Positions 59,991 through 62,753 of a DNA stretch of 62,753 nucleotides are shown piece after piece. Source of the DNA: Paenibacillus flagellatus. Its GTDB lineage: Bacteria; Bacillota; Bacilli; Paenibacillales; NBRC-103111. Position numbers and translations under genes: made by a program. The notes beneath the pieces are model-generated. The model searched no databases. It saw only the letters and a program-made list of their open reading frames with translations, and was not told the DNA's origin. The stretch is from contig NZ_QJVJ01000022.1 in the NCBI RefSeq assembly GCF_003217775.1, positions 1 through 62,753 of the forward strand, written 5' to 3'. Position 1 is the stretch's first letter. Each line of letters begins with the position of its first letter.

Positions 59991-60512
59991 TTACGCGTTC
60001 GATCCGTTCAGCTTCGTTTCGAGCTCGCGAATCTGGTCGCGGATCCGGGCCGCTTGCTCGAACTCTTCTCGGGCGATGCTCAGCTGCATGTCTTGCTTCA
60101 GCTTGTCGATTTCGCGCTTGTATTGGATCAGGCCGCCCGTTCGCTTCGGCACCTTGCCGACATGAACCGTGTTGCCGTGAACTCGCTTGAACAACGGATC
60201 GAGCCTGCCGGAAAAGTGCTCATAGCAGGAGCTGCAGCCGAAGCGGCCGATTTTGCTGAACTGACTGTAGGTCAAACCGCAATGATCGCAGCGCAGCTGC
60301 TGCGGCTTAACCCCGACCGCCGCCTGGGACGGGTCGAAATCGAGAAGTCCCGACAGCAGGTTATGGATAGAAAAGCCGTTCGGCGTTCCGGGGATGAGCT
60401 CCCCTTTTTCCCGGGCGCACGATTCGCAAATGTGAAATTCCGTTTTCTCCCCGTTCACGATTTTCGTGAAATGGAGCGTCGCCGGTTTTTTGTTGCATTC
60501 TTGGCAAAGCAC
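59991..60512 (-). CDS. mcsA: McsA, activator of McsB
   Basis: A 173-residue protein with two zinc-finger-like units (CQEC...CESC near the N terminus and CDHC...CSSC near residues 75-97) and a C-terminal UVR motif (LQLSIAREEFEQAARIRDQI). It activates McsB and helps CtsR release. The GTG at 60512 has GGAGGG 7 bases upstream. Confidence 0.95.
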   Translation of the reverse strand: MLCQECNKKPATLHFTKIVNGEKTEFHICESCAREKGELIPGTPNGFSIHNLLSGLLDFDPSQAAVGVKPQQLRCDHCGLTYSQFSKIGRFGCSSCYEHFSGRLDPLFKRVHGNTVHVGKVPKRTGGLIQYKREIDKLKQDMQLSIAREEFEQAARIRDQIRELETKLNGSNA

Positions 60513-60557
60513 CCTCGATCCCTCCTTGCAACTCGTCCGAATGGAAGTCGAAGCCCG

Positions 60558-61019
60558 TTATTTGCCCAGCAGGGCGATCAGCATCGCCTTCAGCAATCTC
60601 GCCCGAACTTCGTCCCGGAGCGGAAGCTTGAGATTCAGGACGTCCCGGGCTACGGCCGCCCTGAGCAAATTGGCTTCCCGAGCGGTAATGAACCGTCCTT
60701 CCTCCAGCTGATATATAATACCTTCCGCGGAAGCCTGATCGAGCTCCATGCCGACCGTGCGGAAAATATGAACGTGAATGGCTTCCTTGGAAGGAAGCTC
60801 GACGCGTTGAATGCGGATATATCCGCCGCCCCCTCTTTTGCTTTCGACCAAGTACCCTTTCTCCAGCGTGAAGCGCGTACTGATGACGTAATTGATCTGG
60901 GACGGCACGCATTGAAATTTCTCGGCCAGCTCGCTTCGTTGTAGCTCGACGACTCCATCCGGGCTCTGCTGCAAAATGTTCTTCAGATATTGTTCGATGA
61001 TATCGGAGACATTACGCAT
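60558..61019 (-). CDS. ctsR: transcriptional repressor CtsR
   Basis: A 153-residue winged helix-turn-helix repressor of class III heat-shock genes (MRNVSDIIEQYLKNILQQS; CVPSQINYVISTRFTLEKGY, the glycine-rich wing RGGGGYIRI that senses temperature). It autoregulates its operon through the box just upstream. GGAGGG precedes the ATG. Confidence 0.97.
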   Translation of the reverse strand: MRNVSDIIEQYLKNILQQSPDGVVELQRSELAEKFQCVPSQINYVISTRFTLEKGYLVESKRGGGGYIRIQRVELPSKEAIHVHIFRTVGMELDQASAEGIIYQLEEGRFITAREANLLRAAVARDVLNLKLPLRDEVRARLLKAMLIALLGK

Positions 61020-61088
61020 CGAAAGAACCCTCCAAATGAAAGTAGTACGGCCGGCGGTTTCGCCTGAAAAGTCGGAAAGTTCCGTCGT

Positions 61089-61111
61089 ATTGACTTTGAC
61101 TTTCTTTGACT
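61089..61111 (-). promoter_or_regulatory. CtsR operator
   Basis: The minus strand reads AGTCAAA-GAA-AGTCAAA (61111-61095), two exact heptads 3 bases apart, the known CtsR box. A third overlapping half-site (AGTCAAT, 61095-61089) follows. It lies just after the -10 and covers the expected transcription start. Confidence 0.93.
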
Positions 61112-61119
61112 ATATACCC

Positions 61120-61148
61120 ATTATAATCGGTTTTTTCGTTCTTGCCAA
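61120..61148 (-). promoter_or_regulatory. ctsR operon promoter
   Basis: The minus strand reads TTGGCA (61148-61143), 17 bases, consensus TATAAT (61125-61120). The CtsR box starts 9 bases downstream of the -10, so repressor binding would block initiation. Confidence 0.88.
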
Positions 61149-61276
61149 GTATCGCCTTCACTTTTTCTAAAACGTTAGAAGCCCTTCCTGTTCAGTATAT
61201 ACCAAAACAGCTCCGGATTTACCGGGGGTGTCTCGACCAATTCATGCTTACAGCGACGGGTTCACATTTTCTTAAC

Positions 61277-61305
61277 TTGGAAACCGGTTCGGTATCCGGT
61301 AAATT
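61277..61305 (+). promoter_or_regulatory. possible promoter of the mannosyltransferase-like gene
   Basis: TTGGAA (61277-61282), 17 bases, TAAATT (61300-61305). It is moderate, 40 bases before the TTG start. The rest of the 325-base gap to ctsR holds no gene. Confidence 0.45.
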
Positions 61306-61344
61306 GGGTAATTAATAAAGATAGACCGGAGGGGAGTTTTAAAA

Positions 61345-62598
61345 TTGAATGCGAAGATGACCCGACAAGCGGTTTGGTCCATTATTCTGCTTATCGCGAT
61401 CAGCCGAGCCGTCATGGTGTTGACGGGTTATATGGGCATGAATTTGTTCGCTTCTTATACGGAAGCGCCGACCTATGAGCAGCGGGCACCCGGCGTCGTA
61501 CCCGACTATTCGATGAACGTGCCTACGGATCTGGCCGACACGAGAAAACCGAAATTGACCGATTTCGTCAAATTCGACAGCTTCGCCTACTTGAAAATCG
61601 CTACCCGAGGCTACGACGCTTATCGGATCGATGAGCCGCATCCGCCGGCGAACTGGGTGTTTTTCCCGCTTTATCCGCTGCTGATCTTCGCGCTGGGCCA
61701 AGTCGTGGGGCTCGGCCTGCTGGAGCCGGCCGTCGTCGGAATGATCGTGTCCAATGCATGCTTGGCGGCCGCCTTTTTTTATATTTATCGGTTTGCGATG
61801 GGACAAGGATTATCGGAGGGACAATCCCGTTCCGTGCTCGTGCTGATGCTGGCGTATCCGACCTCGCTGTTTTATTCGCTGCCGTATACGGAAAGCCTGT
61901 TCCTGCTTCTTTCGGCGGCTTCGCTTTATTACGCGACGAACAAACGGTATGCGCTTGCCTTTATGGCCGCCAGCTTATCGACCGTTACTCGGGTCCCCGG
62001 GTTCATCAATTTGTTTTTCGTAGTGGGTAGTGTCCTGTTGAACGAAGGCTTTCGGTGGAATCGAAGGTATTGGCGATGGGGGTTATACGCCGTCCTTTCA
62101 CTGGTTCCCATGGGGCTATATTTGCTGTACATGAAACGGCTGACCGGCGATTATTTGGCGCCTTTTCACGAGCAGAGCTTGAGCTGGTACCGATTTACGG
62201 CCGCCCCGTTCGCCAACTACGTTCATTATTTCGAGAAGCCGTACTTCATGGCGCCGGGCGGATGGGACAACGGTTTTATCGCCTTTATCGTGTCTACGCT
62301 CGTGTTTGCCGTATATTTGCTCTATTTGATACTCGGTGGAAAACCGTTCTGGCGATCCTCCAAACAATGGCTGCTCTGGGTATACGGCGCGCTGCTGATC
62401 GTCATTCCGTTTTCCAGCCAGCCTTGGTACTTGGCCAGCGTCGTTCGCTATATGATGGTATGCATCCCGTTGTTCCTGTACGTGATCAAGCTGACGGAGA
62501 AGCGGGACCATGTGCGGTTCGCGATTTTATGGGTGTTCCTGTTCCTTAACGCCATTACGACGATCGCGTTTTTCAACGATTATTACTTCATGGCTTAA
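61345..62598 (+). CDS. PIG-V-like integral membrane mannosyltransferase family protein
   Basis: A 417-residue protein with about nine to eleven membrane segments and a long first extracytoplasmic loop containing FVKFDSFAYLKIATRGYD, then WVFFPLYPLLI and YPTSLFYSLPYTESLF. These fit the dolichol/polyprenol-phosphate mannosyltransferase-like (PIG-V/Mannosyl_trans2) superfamily, GT-C fold. The substrate is unknown; cell-surface glycosylation is inferred. The TTG at 61345 has GGAGGGGAG 8 bases upstream; ATG at 61357 is an alternative. It is the only plus-strand gene in the right-hand part apart from the 131-residue one. Confidence 0.8.
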   Translation: MNAKMTRQAVWSIILLIAISRAVMVLTGYMGMNLFASYTEAPTYEQRAPGVVPDYSMNVPTDLADTRKPKLTDFVKFDSFAYLKIATRGYDAYRIDEPHPPANWVFFPLYPLLIFALGQVVGLGLLEPAVVGMIVSNACLAAAFFYIYRFAMGQGLSEGQSRSVLVLMLAYPTSLFYSLPYTESLFLLLSAASLYYATNKRYALAFMAASLSTVTRVPGFINLFFVVGSVLLNEGFRWNRRYWRWGLYAVLSLVPMGLYLLYMKRLTGDYLAPFHEQSLSWYRFTAAPFANYVHYFEKPYFMAPGGWDNGFIAFIVSTLVFAVYLLYLILGGKPFWRSSKQWLLWVYGALLIVIPFSSQPWYLASVVRYMMVCIPLFLYVIKLTEKRDHVRFAILWVFLFLNAITTIAFFNDYYFMA

Positions 62599-62618
62599 TG
62601 CCGTATCAATGCAAAAAA

Positions 62619-62645
62619 GACGCTAATCCATAACGGAATAGCGTC
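62619..62645. terminator. terminator of the right-hand rRNA operon, shared with the mannosyltransferase gene
   Basis: A hairpin GACGCTAATCC / GGAATAGCGTC with a 5-base loop, followed on the minus strand by TTTTTT. It lies about 10 bases after the 5S end in that direction and 20 bases after the plus-strand gene. Confidence 0.85.
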
Positions 62646-62655
62646 CTTCTTCGCT

Positions 62656-62753
62656 TGGCAACGTCCTACTCTCCCAGGACCCTGCGGTCCAAGTACCATC
62701 GGCGCTGGAGGGCTTAACGGTCGTGTTCGGGATGGGAACGCGTGGATCCCCTC
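62656..62753 (-). rRNA. 5S ribosomal RNA, 3' part (cut by window edge)
   Basis: The minus strand shows the 3' two-thirds of a Bacillales 5S rRNA, including CGTTCCCATCCCGAACACG and the final CCTGGGAGAGTAGGACGTTG. The 5' end lies beyond the window. The exact 3' end is estimated at 62656. Confidence 0.95.

Overview
The window is a stretch of a Firmicutes (Bacillales) chromosome, most likely a Paenibacillaceae member of the Paenibacillus/Cohnella type. The evidence is the 16S rRNA 5' end at the left edge, the conserved Bacillales gene order, sporulation and germination genes (pdaB, kbaA, gerD, cwlD, sigH) and a coding GC content clearly above that of Bacillus subtilis. Almost every gene lies on the minus strand. 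The window runs between two rRNA operons that point the same way: a 16S gene leaves at the left edge (1-296) and the end of a 5S gene enters at the right edge (about 62656-62753).

In transcription order (right to left) the layout is as follows. A lone plus-strand PIG-V-like mannosyltransferase stands next to the 5S gene. Then come the CtsR-controlled protein quality operon ctsR-mcsA-mcsB-clpC, radA-disA (DNA repair, c-di-AMP), pssA, a small plus-strand conserved gene, and yacL-ispD-ispF-gltX. A cysteine T-box precedes cysE-cysS-mrnC-rlmB-rae1, followed by sigH, secE-nusG and rplK-rplA. An L10 leader with attenuator precedes rplJ-rplL, followed by ybxB, rpoB-rpoC and the str operon (rplGB-rpsL-rpsG-fusA-tuf). 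The long S10-spc-alpha cluster runs rpsJ to rplQ, then truA, an L13-type leader with rplM-rpsI, cysH-sat, cwlD, salA, gerD (plus), kbaA, pdaB (plus), a SpoIIM/DUF95 protein and a 72-residue conserved protein just upstream of the next rRNA operon.

Together these genes build and run the transcription and translation machinery (about 30 ribosomal proteins, three RNA polymerase subunits, EF-Tu, EF-G, IF-1, NusG, SecY/SecE). They are interleaved with sporulation functions, cysteine/sulfur supply (sat, cysH, cysE, cysS under a Cys T-box) and stress proteolysis.

Most of the window is ordinary core genome. The least expected parts are: an AT-rich 1.2-kb island between tuf and rpsJ, carrying an unrecognised 191-codon ORF with a damaged-looking 5' end and a 59-residue two-helix membrane protein; a compact folded region just upstream of the 72-residue gene near the left rRNA operon that could hide its ribosome binding site; a 20-glycine tail on GerD; duplicated hairpins between infA and rpmJ; and the absence of the ECF transporter genes and rpmG from their usual slots. 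No CRISPR array, insertion sequence, prophage or tRNA gene was seen.
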